A stretch of DNA of 64,000 nucleotides, from contig NZ_OOHJ01000018.1 in the NCBI RefSeq assembly GCF_900323885.1, positions 4,265,001 through 4,329,000 on the forward strand, in the 5' to 3' direction. The stretch comes from [Actinomadura] parvosata subsp. kistnae. GTDB lineage: Bacteria > Actinomycetota > Actinomycetes > Streptosporangiales > Streptosporangiaceae. Below the pieces are notes generated by a model. It worked only from the letters and a program-made list of their open reading frames with translations, searched no databases and was not told the DNA's origin. Positions within the stretch are counted from its first letter, which is position 1. Each line of letters begins with the position of its first letter. Below are positions 48,755 through 58,121 of this stretch, one piece after another. Both the position numbers and the translations under genes were made by a program.

Positions 48755-48792
48755 GGTGGGTCTCCCTCGTTGAACGCGTTAAAGCTAAACGT

Positions 48793-48848
48793 TTGCGTTA
48801 GTGACGGTACCCCCCTATGCTCCCTAAAAGCGAAATTTTGGCTTTTAG
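48793..48848 (+). promoter_or_regulatory. Promoter and inverted repeat before the atzG-amidase genes
   Basis: TTGCGT (48793-48798), 17 bp, TATGCT (48816-48821). CTAAAAGC (48824-48831) and GCTTTTAG (48841-48848) are perfect 8-bp arms with a 9-bp spacer, just downstream of the -10 and over the expected start of transcription. Confidence 0.5.
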
Positions 48849-48862
48849 TTGGGAAGGTCCAG

Positions 48863-49154
48863 ATGACACTCACCCTCACCGCCCAGGAGGCCGCCCGCTG
48901 GGCGGACCGCGCCGGGCTGCCGCTCGCCGAGGAGCGCCACGCGGCCGTGGCCGCCACCGCCGACCACATCCGCGCCGTCGTCAGCACCCTGCGCGAGCTC
49001 GACCTGGGCGAGACCGCACCCGGCGCCCTGCCCGCCGCCCTGCCCGCCGCCCTGCCCGCCGCCCTGCCCGCCGCCCTGCCCGCCGCCCTGCCCGCCGTCC
49101 TGCCCGCCGGATGGCGGCACGCCGCGACCGCGCCCGCCGGAAGGGAGCGCGCCG

Positions 49155-49168
<14 letters not shown>
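48863..49168 (+). CDS. AtzG/GatC-like small subunit with PAAL repeats
   Basis: A 101-residue protein upstream of an amidase. Residues 1-50 (LTLTAQEAARWADRAGLPLAEERHAAVAATADHIRAVVSTLRELDL) resemble the AtzG/DUF4089 small subunit that assists AtzE-type amidases, as GatC does for GatA. The second half is a run of about six PAAL units encoded by a 12-bp DNA repeat (GCCCTGCCCGCC), so the length is probably variable between strains. Normal AtzG proteins are shorter and lack this tail. It overlaps the amidase start by 14 bp, supporting joint function. The Shine-Dalgarno is GAAGG. Confidence 0.7.
49020..49105. repeat. 12-bp tandem repeat encoding PAAL units
   Basis: About six or seven perfect or near-perfect units of GCCCTGCCCGCC within the 3' half of the AtzG-like gene. 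It is in frame, so unit gain or loss keeps the reading frame. Confidence 0.92.
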
Positions 49169-50546
<1,378 letters not shown>

Positions 50547-50562
50547 CGCAATTTATTCGCAT

Positions 50563-50568
50563 TAAGAT
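50563..50568 (+). promoter_or_regulatory. Candidate -10 of a leaderless tetR transcript
   Basis: TAAGAT ends 6 bp before ATG 50575. A TTGACG at 50543-50548 overlaps the amidase stop, but the 14-bp spacing is short for a -35. Confidence 0.4.
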
Positions 50569-50574
50569 GCGGGC

Positions 50575-51150
50575 ATGAGCGCCAAGACCAGGTCCAAGCC
50601 GGCGATCCGCCCCGGCGGGCGCAGCGCCCGGGTGCAGCAGGCCGTGCACGCCGCCGTCCGGGAGCTGGAGGCCGAGCAGGGCCGCGCCGCGCTGACCGTG
50701 CCCGCCATCGCGGCCCGCGCCGGCGTCACCCCCTCGACCATCTACCGGCGCTGGGGCGACCTGCACGAGCTGCTGTCGGACGTGGCCGTCGAGCGCCTGC
50801 GCCCCGAGTCACCACCGGACGACCACGGCGACCTGCGTGCCGACCTGTCGGCCTGGGCCACCCAGTTCCTCGACGAGATGGGCTCGGCCACCGGCCGTGC
50901 CTACCTGCGCGACGCGCTGCTCGGCGACCCCGACGGCTCCAACGCCGGCCAGTGCTCCGCCTACGCCGCCGACCAGGTCGAGGTCGTCCTCGAACGGGCC
51001 AGGCGGCGGGGCGAGCCGGCGCCCGGGGTCGAGACGGTCATGGATCACCTGGTCGCGCCCATGATCTACCGCATCCTGTTCCGGCCCGACGGGCTCAGCC
51101 CCCAGTACGCCGACGACCTCGTACGGAAGGTCCTGCCGACCGCCCCCTGA
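50575..51150 (+). CDS. TetR-family regulator, C-terminal TetR_C_11-like
   Basis: A 191-residue protein: RVQQAVHAAVRELEAEQGRAALTVPAIAARAGVTPSTIYRRWGDLHELL is the TetR DNA-binding domain (residues 19-68). The C-terminal domain resembles TetR_C_11 (ATQFLDEMGSATGRAYLRDALLG; HLVAPMIYRILFRPDGLS). It may regulate the amidase genes upstream or the GMC oxidoreductase gene that follows. A TANNNT element 6 bp before the start and the absence of a Shine-Dalgarno suggest its own leaderless message. Confidence 0.92.
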   Translation: MSAKTRSKPAIRPGGRSARVQQAVHAAVRELEAEQGRAALTVPAIAARAGVTPSTIYRRWGDLHELLSDVAVERLRPESPPDDHGDLRADLSAWATQFLDEMGSATGRAYLRDALLGDPDGSNAGQCSAYAADQVEVVLERARRRGEPAPGVETVMDHLVAPMIYRILFRPDGLSPQYADDLVRKVLPTAP

Positions 51151-51264
51151 GGCCGGCCCGGCACATGGTCGTTCATCGGGCAGCGAATGAGCTGCCGGTT
51201 GGTCATTCCCACGCTCTACGGTCCCGCCCGTGTCGTCCGGATGTGTCGACAGGAAGGGGGACAC

Positions 51265-52860
51265 ATGATGTCCGAAGACAGCGCCTACGACTATGTGATC
51301 GTCGGTGCCGGCTCGGCGGGCTGCGTGCTGGCGAGCCGGCTCAGCGCCGACCCGTCCCGCCGGGTCCTGCTGATCGAGGCGGGGGAGCGGGACGACGATC
51401 CGGCGTTCAGGATGCCGCTGCAGTGGTCCAGGCTGGTGGCGGGCCCGCACGCGTGGCGGCACCTGACCACGCCACAGGCCGGGCTGGGCGGGCGCGGCGT
51501 GTACCTGCCGCACGGCCGCGTGCTGGGCGGCAGCTCGTCCGTCAACGCCCAGATGTGGGTACGCGGCCACCGCGCGGACTTCGACGACTGGCCGCAGGGG
51601 GAGGGGGACGGCTGGTCGTACGAGGTGATGGAGCCGTACTTCCGGCGGGCGGAGCGCCGGGCCGGCGAGGACGGGGAGAGCGGCCCCTACGGCACGGACG
51701 GCCCGATGTGGATCTCCGACCTGCGGGAGCCGAACGTGGCGACCGCCGCGTTCCTGGAGGCGTGCGCGGAGCGCGGCCTGCGCCGCCTGGCGGACCTGAA
51801 CGAGCCGGACAACTCGGGCTTCGCGCCGACGCCGGTCAACCAGTACCAGGGCGAGCGGTGGAGCGTCGTGGACGCCTACCTGCGCCCGGCCGCCGGCCGG
51901 CCCAACCTGACGGTCGTGACCGGCGCCACCGCGCACGCGATCGTCCTGGACGGCGGGCGGGCCACCGGCGTGCGCTACCGCACCGGGGACGGGCACGTGC
52001 GCACCGCGCACGCCGGCCGGGAGGTGCTGCTGAGCGCGGGCGCGATCGGCTCGCCGCACCTGCTGATGCTGTCCGGCGTCGGCCCGGCGGGCGCGCTGGC
52101 CGAGGCGGGCATCCCGCTGCGGCACGAGCTGCCCGGCGTCGGCGCGAACCTGCACGACCACCCGACCTGCCCGGTGTACGTGCGCTGCGCCCAGCCGGTG
52201 ACGCTGCTGGGCGCGCAGGACCCGGCGCAACTGGAGCTGTGGCGGCGCGAGCGCCGGGGCCTGCTCGGCTCGAACGGCGGGGAGGCGGCGGCGTTCGTCC
52301 GCAGCTCGCCGGAGCTGGCCGCGCCCGACCTGGAGCTGATCTTCATGCCGGCCGCGCAGGGCCCCCACTTCCCGGCGGGCCCGCCCGGGCACGGCCTCAT
52401 GCTGACCGTGGTGCTGCTGCGGCCGGAGAGCCGGGGCAGCCTGCGCCCCGCCGGGCCGGACCCGGAGCAGGCGCCGCTTATCGACCCCGGCTACCTCACC
52501 GCCCCGGAAGACCTGCCGCGCATCGTCGCCGGCCTGACCATCGCCAGGGACGTCCTGGACGCGCCCGCGCTGAAGCCGTTCGTCGAGGGGCCGATGGCGC
52601 CGTGGCGCGACACGAACGACCGCGACGAGCTGGCCGGGTATGCCCGCGACCACCTCACCACGATCTTCCACCCGGCGGGCACCTGCGCCATCGGCGACGT
52701 GGTCGACTCCCGGCTGCGGGTACGCGGCCTCACGGGGCTGCGCGTGGTGGACGCCTCCGTCATGCCGGTCATCAACCGCGGCCACCCGCAGGCCGTCGTC
52801 GTGGCGATCGCCGAACGCGCCGCCGACCTGATCCGGGCGGACCGGGATCAGCCGAGGTAG
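51265..52860 (+). CDS. GMC-family FAD oxidoreductase (choline-dehydrogenase-like)
   Basis: A 531-residue flavoprotein. FAD motif YDYVIVGAGSAGCVLASRLS near residue 8; GMC signature 1 in LPHGRVLGGSSSVNAQMWVRGH; signature 2 GREVLLSAGAIGSPHLLMLSGVGP; C-terminal site FHPAGTCAIGDVVDSRLRV, RVVDASVMPVINRGHPQAVVVAIAERAADLI with histidines at the catalytic positions. Substrates of the family are alcohols such as choline, sugars or terpenoid alcohols, oxidised with an unknown acceptor. ATG 51265 has AGGAAGGGGG upstream. Its 3' end overlaps the convergent livF by 13 bp. The preceding tetR may control it. Confidence 0.92.
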   Translation: MMSEDSAYDYVIVGAGSAGCVLASRLSADPSRRVLLIEAGERDDDPAFRMPLQWSRLVAGPHAWRHLTTPQAGLGGRGVYLPHGRVLGGSSSVNAQMWVRGHRADFDDWPQGEGDGWSYEVMEPYFRRAERRAGEDGESGPYGTDGPMWISDLREPNVATAAFLEACAERGLRRLADLNEPDNSGFAPTPVNQYQGERWSVVDAYLRPAAGRPNLTVVTGATAHAIVLDGGRATGVRYRTGDGHVRTAHAGREVLLSAGAIGSPHLLMLSGVGPAGALAEAGIPLRHELPGVGANLHDHPTCPVYVRCAQPVTLLGAQDPAQLELWRRERRGLLGSNGGEAAAFVRSSPELAAPDLELIFMPAAQGPHFPAGPPGHGLMLTVVLLRPESRGSLRPAGPDPEQAPLIDPGYLTAPEDLPRIVAGLTIARDVLDAPALKPFVEGPMAPWRDTNDRDELAGYARDHLTTIFHPAGTCAIGDVVDSRLRVRGLTGLRVVDASVMPVINRGHPQAVVVAIAERAADLIRADRDQPR

Positions 52861-53546
52861 GCGGAGCGCACCCGGGGGTCGGCGAGCAGCTCGCGGCCCG
52901 GCCCCGACAGGGTGGTGCGGCCGAGGTCGATCACATGACCGTGGTCGGCGAGGGTGAGCGCGGCGAGGGCGTTCTGCTCCACCATGAGGACGGTCGTGCC
53001 CTGGTCGCGCAGCAGCGCGATGGTGTCGAGGATGCGCTGGATCATGATCGGGGCGAGCCCCATGGTGGGCTCGTCGAACATGAGCAGCTTCGGCCGCGCC
53101 ATCACGGCCCGCCCGATCGCCAGCATCTGCTGCTCGCCCCCGGACAGCAGCCCGGCCCGCTGCCCCTGCCGCTCCCCGAGCACGGGGAACAGCTCGTACA
53201 CCCGCAGCATGTCCTTGGCGATCTCGCTGTCGCGGCGCAGGTGGGCGCCGAGCATCAGGTTCTCCTCGACCGTCATCCCGGTGAACAGGCGGCGGCCCTC
53301 GGGGCAGTGGGCGATGCCGAGGGCGAGCACGGTGTGCGCGGGCAGGTGGTGGATCGGGCGGCCGAGGAAGCGGATCTCGCCGCGGTGCGGGCGCAGCAGG
53401 CCGGAGACGGCCCGCAGCGTGGTGGTCTTGCCGGCGCCGTTCGTGCCGACGAGACAGACGATCCGGCCCTCCTCGACGGTGAAGGTGACGTCCTTGACGG
53501 CCTCGATCGCGCCGTACGCGACCGCGAGCCCTTCCACTTCGAGCAT
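52848..53546 (-). CDS. livF: Branched-chain-amino-acid-type ABC ATPase LivF
   Basis: A 232-residue ATPase: Walker A GTNGAGKTTTLRAV (Asn after Thr in place of the usual Pro-Asn is mild variation), Q-loop LALGIAHCPEGRRLFTGMTVEENL, signature LSGGEQQMLAIGRAVMARPKLL, Walker B LLMFDEPTMGLAPIM, switch LMVEQNALAAL. The QQMLAIGRA and EQN patterns identify LivF. It ends a five-gene operon livK-H-M-G-F and overlaps livG by one base (TGATG). With LivG it drives uptake of an amino acid or related carboxylate. Confidence 0.95.
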   Translation of the reverse strand: MLEVEGLAVAYGAIEAVKDVTFTVEEGRIVCLVGTNGAGKTTTLRAVSGLLRPHRGEIRFLGRPIHHLPAHTVLALGIAHCPEGRRLFTGMTVEENLMLGAHLRRDSEIAKDMLRVYELFPVLGERQGQRAGLLSGGEQQMLAIGRAVMARPKLLMFDEPTMGLAPIMIQRILDTIALLRDQGTTVLMVEQNALAALTLADHGHVIDLGRTTLSGPGRELLADPRVRSAYLG

Positions 53547-54298
53547 CAGGCGGCTCCCAGGTAGGCCTCGATGACCCGCGCGTCGGCGCGTACCGCCTCG
53601 GGCGGCCCGTCCACCAGCAGCCGCCCGCGCACCAGCACGTGCACGTGGTCACAGAGGGAGAAGATGAACTTGGTGTCGTGCTCGATCACGACCACGGCGA
53701 TGCCGCGCTCCCTGATCGCGGCGATCAGCTCGCGGACGGCGGCCGTCTCGGTGGCGTTCATGCCGGCGGTGGGCTCGTCGAGCATGAGCACCGACGGGTC
53801 GCCGGCCAGCGCCCTGGCGATCTCCAGGCGCCGCTGGTCGCCGTACGCGAGGCTGCCGGCCGGGGCCCGGCCGGCCGGGTCGAGGCCGACGAAGGCCAGC
53901 TCGGCGCGGGCCCGCTCGACCGCCTCCGCCTCGCTCCTGCGGAAGCCCGGCCCCCGCAGGAGCGCCGCGAGCAGGCCCTGCCTGATCCGGGTGTGCCGGC
54001 CGACGAGCACGTTGTCGAGCGCGGACAGCTCGGGGAACAGGCGGATGTTCTGGAAGGTGCGGGCGATCCCGCCGCGCGCGGCCTCGGCGGGGTCGGGCGG
54101 CAGCGGGCGCCCGTTCAGCAGGACCAGCCCGGACGTGGGCGCGTACAGGCCGGTCAGGCAGTTGAACAGGGTGGTCTTGCCGGCGCCGTTCGGGCCGATG
54201 AGGCCGACGACGCGGCGCTCCGGCACGGTGAGCGACACGTCGTCGAGGGCGAGCAGCCCGCCGAACGCCATGGACACGCCCTGCGCGGTCAACGTCAT
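53546..54298 (-). CDS. livG: Branched-chain-amino-acid-type ABC ATPase LivG
   Basis: A 250-residue ATPase: Walker A GPNGAGKTTLFNCLTGLY, Q-loop GGIARTFQNIRLFPELSALDNV, typical of LivG, signature LAYGDQRRLEIARALAGDPSVL, Walker B LMLDEPTAGMNATET, switch VVIEHDTKFIFSLCDHV. ATG 54298 overlaps the livM stop by 4 bp (ATGA), and its own stop touches livF. The central insert (ALLRGPGFRRSEAEAVERA) is the usual LivG extension. Confidence 0.95.
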   Translation of the reverse strand: MTLTAQGVSMAFGGLLALDDVSLTVPERRVVGLIGPNGAGKTTLFNCLTGLYAPTSGLVLLNGRPLPPDPAEAARGGIARTFQNIRLFPELSALDNVLVGRHTRIRQGLLAALLRGPGFRRSEAEAVERARAELAFVGLDPAGRAPAGSLAYGDQRRLEIARALAGDPSVLMLDEPTAGMNATETAAVRELIAAIRERGIAVVVIEHDTKFIFSLCDHVHVLVRGRLLVDGPPEAVRADARVIEAYLGAA

Positions 54299-55866
54299 GA
54301 GGACACCAGCCCCTTCGGCCGCAAACGCATGATCAGGATGAGGGCGAGGCCGAACAGCATCAGCCGGTAGTCGCTGAACTCGCGCAGCTTCTCCGGCAGC
54401 ACGAACAGCAGCGAGGCGCCCACGACCGCGCCCGGCACCGTGCCCATGCCGCCGAGGATGACCGCCGCCAGCAGGGTCACGGACTCGCTGAAGTCGAAGC
54501 TCTCGTACCCGACGGTGCCCAGCTTGTGGGCGAAGACCGCGCCGGCCAGGCCCGCCAGCGTGGCGCCGACGAGGAAGGCCAGGATCTTGGCCCGGCCGGT
54601 GTGCACGCCCATGGCCCTGGCGACGTCCTCGTCCGCGCTGATCGCCAGCCACGCGCGGCCGGTGCGGCTGTGCTTGAGGTTGGCCAGCACCGCCATCGCC
54701 CCGGCCACCATGAGCACGGTCAACGCGTAGTACAGGAACCCCGCGGGCAGGGCGCCGACGGGGCGGTCGAACGCCTGGCCGAACAGGGTGATCGGCGGGA
54801 TGCCGGGGATGGAGTTCGCGCCGCCGGTCAGCCCGCCGAGGTCGTTCTGCGCGGCGCGGAAGAAGATCTCCCCGAACGCGAGCGTCACGATCGCCAGGTA
54901 GTCGCCGCGCACGCGCAGCGTGGGCGCGCCCACCACGACGCCGAGCAGCCCGGCCGCCACCGCTCCGGCCAGCGCGGCGACCGGGAAGGGGACGGTGTGG
55001 GCGAGGTTCGCCGCGGTGAAGGCGCCGATGCCGAGGAAGGCCACGTAGCCGAGGTCGAGCAGCCCCGCCAGGCCGACGACGATGTTCAGCCCGATGGCGG
55101 TGGCCGCGTAGACGCCGATGGTGGAGGCGACCGTCATCCAGTAGCCGGTGCCGGCCCCCGTGAGCGGCAGCAGCATTGCGCAGCCGAGCAGGACCGCGAC
55201 GCTGAACGTCCGGTGCCGCTCGGCCAGGGCCGACAGCCACGCGAGCACCCCGTACGCGGACAGGATGCCGAGCAGCGCGACCGCGAAGCCGAGGAAGGCC
55301 AGGAACTCGGCGCCGCCGTGCGGGTTCGTCGCCCGGCTCTGCCCGCCCGCCGTCAGCGTCGCCGACACCAGCCACAGCAGGCCGGCGAACGCGGCGGCCA
55401 GCGCCGGCCAGACCACCGCCCGGCCGGGCAGCGGCCACCGCGGCGCCGGCTCCCTACGGCCCTGCCACACCAGCAGGGCGCCACCGGCGAGGGCCACCGG
55501 GCCGCCGAACGACACCGCGCCGAGCGCGGCCAGGAAGGCGGTGTGCACGAACGCGATGATCAGCACCCCCGCGCCGGCGGGGCGGGCGGCGCGGGGCAGC
55601 AACGCGGCCAGCCCCAGCAGGACCAGGTGCAGGCGGAACCCGGTGACGAGGTGGGGAGCGTCGAACAGGTGCAGCGTGGCCAGGTCCGGGTAGGCCCCGC
55701 CGGGCAGCACGACGGAGGCCCACGGCGACAGCGCCCCCGCCAGGACGAGCACGGCACCCGGCACGCGACGCACGGAACGCACGGAAAGCACGGAACGCGC
55801 GGAACGCCGGGCACGCGTCACCGGCCCCCGGACGCCGGTGGTCGATCCGGTGTCGGTCGACGTCAT
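54295..55866 (-). CDS. livM: Branched-chain-amino-acid-type ABC permease LivM with extra N-terminal membrane region
   Basis: A 523-residue membrane protein. The LivM core lies in the C-terminal ~300 residues: GLNIVVGLAGLLDLGYVAFLGIGAF, APTLRVRGDYLAIVTLAFGEIF, NLKHSRTGRAWLAISADEDVARAMGVHTGRAKI (coupling loop), LGGMGTVPGAVVGA. The first ~210 residues add four or five further helices (GAVLVLAGALSPWASVVLPGG and following), so the protein is about 200 residues longer than typical LivM. The 5' end is encoded in a 9-bp tandem repeat (about 55769-55810) giving SVRS-type units. Start ATG 55866 overlaps livH as ATGA. The extra domain's role is unknown. Confidence 0.92.
   Translation of the reverse strand: MTSTDTGSTTGVRGPVTRARRSARSVLSVRSVRRVPGAVLVLAGALSPWASVVLPGGAYPDLATLHLFDAPHLVTGFRLHLVLLGLAALLPRAARPAGAGVLIIAFVHTAFLAALGAVSFGGPVALAGGALLVWQGRREPAPRWPLPGRAVVWPALAAAFAGLLWLVSATLTAGGQSRATNPHGGAEFLAFLGFAVALLGILSAYGVLAWLSALAERHRTFSVAVLLGCAMLLPLTGAGTGYWMTVASTIGVYAATAIGLNIVVGLAGLLDLGYVAFLGIGAFTAANLAHTVPFPVAALAGAVAAGLLGVVVGAPTLRVRGDYLAIVTLAFGEIFFRAAQNDLGGLTGGANSIPGIPPITLFGQAFDRPVGALPAGFLYYALTVLMVAGAMAVLANLKHSRTGRAWLAISADEDVARAMGVHTGRAKILAFLVGATLAGLAGAVFAHKLGTVGYESFDFSESVTLLAAVILGGMGTVPGAVVGASLLFVLPEKLREFSDYRLMLFGLALILIMRLRPKGLVSS
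55769..55810. repeat. 9-bp tandem repeat in the livM 5' end
   Basis: Units GCACGGAAC, GCACGGAAA, GCACGGAAC and GCGCGGAAC (plus strand) in a row. They encode the basic Ser/Val/Arg stretch before the first membrane helix of LivM. Confidence 0.8.
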
Positions 55867-56774
55867 GCGCGCACCCCTTCCGGCCGGCCGAGGAAGCCCT
55901 GCGGCCGGAACATCAGCACCAGGATCAGCAGCACGAACACCCAGACGTAGTCGTACTGGGCGCCGCCCCAGGCGTACTGGCCGGCCAGCGACTTCACCAG
56001 CCCGATGCACAGCGCGCCGAGCATGGCCCCGCGGATGCTCCCGATCCCCCCGAGCACGGCCGCGGTGAAGGCGAAGATGCCGTTCTGGAAGCCGATGGCG
56101 GTGTCGATCTGCGTGTAGTGGACGCCGTACAGAACGGCGCCCGCCCCGGCCAGGACGGCACCGATCACGAACGTCGCCAGGACCACCCGGTCGGGGTCGA
56201 TGCCCATGAGGCGGGCGGTGTCCGGGTCCTGTGCGGTGGCGCGCATGGCGCGGCCCAGCCGGGAGCGCTCCACGTACAGGTGCAGGCCGGTCGCGAGCAG
56301 CGGCGCCACGACGACGGCCAGCACCCCGGTCCACAGGACCAGCACGGGGCCGAGCGTCAGGCTGCCGCCGGCGAAGGCGCGCGGGAAGGCCAGCGGCGCG
56401 GTCGCGCCCGGGTAGAAGACCCGCACGACCTCCTGCAGCAGGATCGACACGCCGAGCGCGGTGATCAGCGGGGCGAGCTTGTGGGCGCCGCGCAGCGGCC
56501 GGTACGCCCACCGCTCCATCGCCACGGCGACGGCGACGGAGACCGCCACCGCCGCGCCCGTCATGACCGGCAGGGCCAGGTACCAGGGCGTGCCCGCGGG
56601 CAGCAGGCGCAGGTAGGCGAAGTGGGCGCCGAACGCACCTGCCATGAACACCTCACCGTGCGCGAAGTTGATCAGCTGCACGATGCCGTAGACCATGGTG
56701 TAGCCGAGCGCGATCAGCCCGATCAGCGCGCCCAGCACCAATCCGTTGACGAGTTGCTGGGCGAGTGTGGCCAC
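55863..56774 (-). CDS. livH: Branched-chain-amino-acid-type ABC permease LivH
   Basis: A 303-residue membrane protein starting VATLAQQLVNGLVLGALIGLIALGYTMVYGIVQLINFAHGEVFMAG, whose YGxxxxINFAHGE pattern is the LivH hallmark. The coupling loop is SRLGRAMRATAQDPDTARLMGIDPDRVVLATF. About eight helices. It begins at GTG 56774, 3 bp after the livK stop, and ends in ATGA overlap with livM. It pairs with LivM as the channel. Confidence 0.95.
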   Translation of the reverse strand: MATLAQQLVNGLVLGALIGLIALGYTMVYGIVQLINFAHGEVFMAGAFGAHFAYLRLLPAGTPWYLALPVMTGAAVAVSVAVAVAMERWAYRPLRGAHKLAPLITALGVSILLQEVVRVFYPGATAPLAFPRAFAGGSLTLGPVLVLWTGVLAVVVAPLLATGLHLYVERSRLGRAMRATAQDPDTARLMGIDPDRVVLATFVIGAVLAGAGAVLYGVHYTQIDTAIGFQNGIFAFTAAVLGGIGSIRGAMLGALCIGLVKSLAGQYAWGGAQYDYVWVFVLLILVLMFRPQGFLGRPEGVRA

Positions 56775-56777
56775 GGC

Positions 56778-58019
56778 TCACTTCGCCTCGAACCGGTCGC
56801 TCAGCACGTCCTTCCACGCGCCGGACGTGACCTTGTAGACGGTGAACATCTTGTTGACGCTGTCGCCGTACTGGTCGAAGCCGATGGTGCCGTTGGCGCC
56901 GGCGTCCGTCCGGTACGCCTGGACGTGCCGGATCAGCGCCTCGCGCTGCTCCATCGCCCCCGTCCAGTCGCTCTTGGCGGTCACCTTGCCGACGGAGGAG
57001 ACGATCACGTTGGCGGCGTCGTAGGCGAAGGAGCCGAAGCCGCCGAAGCCCTCGGCGAAGCCCTTCTTCTTGTACGCCGCCACGAACCCCTTGCCGCTGT
57101 CCAGCTTCTCGATCGGGGCGCCGACCGAGGTGGCGACGTCGCCCTCCTTGCCGCCGAGCGCGATGAACTGCGGGTCGAACAGCCCGTCGTTGCCGGAGAT
57201 GGGCACGTCCAGGCCCAGGTCCTTGGCCTGCTTGCTGAGCGGGCCGGCCACGTGGTACTCCGAGCCTACGAAGATCGCGTCCGGCCGCACGCCCTTGACC
57301 TTGGTCAGCACGCTGGAGAAGTCGCTGTCGTTCTCGTTGACCTTCTCCCTGATGACGACCTGGGCGCCGAGCCGCTCGGCCTCCTTGGCGAACTCGGTCG
57401 CCATGCTCTCGCCCACGGCCTTGCCGTCGGTGATGATGGCCAGCTTCTTCTTGCCCTCCTTCTCCACGAGGTAGCGGGCGTTGAAAGGGCCTTGCAGGTC
57501 GTCGGTGCCGACGACGCGGAAGTAGTTGTCGTACTGCCGCTTCGGCGCGGTGGCGAAGTCGGCGCCCCTGGTCAGCGCCGGGTCGGTGTTGCCGGGGGAG
57601 ATCTGCAGCAGCTTCGCCGTGGCGATCTTCGGCTGGATCGCGCGGGCCACGCCCGAGTTGTAGGAGCCGACGATGCCGACCACGTTGGGGTCGTCGGCGA
57701 AGCGCTGGGCCGCCGCGGCGCCCTTGTCGGGATTGGCCTCGTCGTCCTGCGCGTCCATCGCGAGCTGGTAGCCCTTGACCGCGCACGAGGCGTTGGCCTG
57801 CTCGACCGCGAGCTGGACCGAGTTGCGGATGCCCAGCCCGATCGCCGACAGCTTGCCCGACATCGGCGCGATCACGCCGACGACGAGCCTGCCCTTGCTC
57901 GTGTCGCATCCGCCGGCGCCGCCCGCGGCCTCGATCTTGTCCGCCCCGCACGCGCCGGCGCCCAGCGCCACGCCGGTGGCGACCAGCGCGGCCAGCAGTC
58001 CGTTGCTCTTCCTGGTCAC
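56778..58019 (-). CDS. livK: Branched-chain-amino-acid-type ABC substrate-binding lipoprotein LivK
   Basis: A 413-residue lipoprotein. From GTG 58019 the signal VTRKSNGLLAALVATGVALGAGACG ends in a lipobox-like AGAC; GGGAG lies 7 bp before this start. A GTG at 58040 would add seven residues. The binding domain is of the LivJ/K type: RLVVGVIAPMSGKLSAIGLGIRNSVQLAV, NVVGIVGSYNSGVARAIQP, KLLQISPGNTDPALT, YFRVVGTDDLQGPF, IFVGSEYHVAGPL. It heads livKHMGF. The ligand cannot be told; this class binds branched amino acids, amides, urea or aromatic acids. The nearby amidase makes an amide-derived ligand possible. Confidence 0.93.
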   Translation of the reverse strand: MTRKSNGLLAALVATGVALGAGACGADKIEAAGGAGGCDTSKGRLVVGVIAPMSGKLSAIGLGIRNSVQLAVEQANASCAVKGYQLAMDAQDDEANPDKGAAAAQRFADDPNVVGIVGSYNSGVARAIQPKIATAKLLQISPGNTDPALTRGADFATAPKRQYDNYFRVVGTDDLQGPFNARYLVEKEGKKKLAIITDGKAVGESMATEFAKEAERLGAQVVIREKVNENDSDFSSVLTKVKGVRPDAIFVGSEYHVAGPLSKQAKDLGLDVPISGNDGLFDPQFIALGGKEGDVATSVGAPIEKLDSGKGFVAAYKKKGFAEGFGGFGSFAYDAANVIVSSVGKVTAKSDWTGAMEQREALIRHVQAYRTDAGANGTIGFDQYGDSVNKMFTVYKVTSGAWKDVLSDRFEAK

Positions 58020-58121
58020 TGAGAAACTCCCGATCGTCACGTTCCTGATTGGATCGGGAGGGACGCTAGAGACGGTGACTGTTCATTCGACAGCCCGATC
58101 TCTGGCCGAAACCCGCCACGT

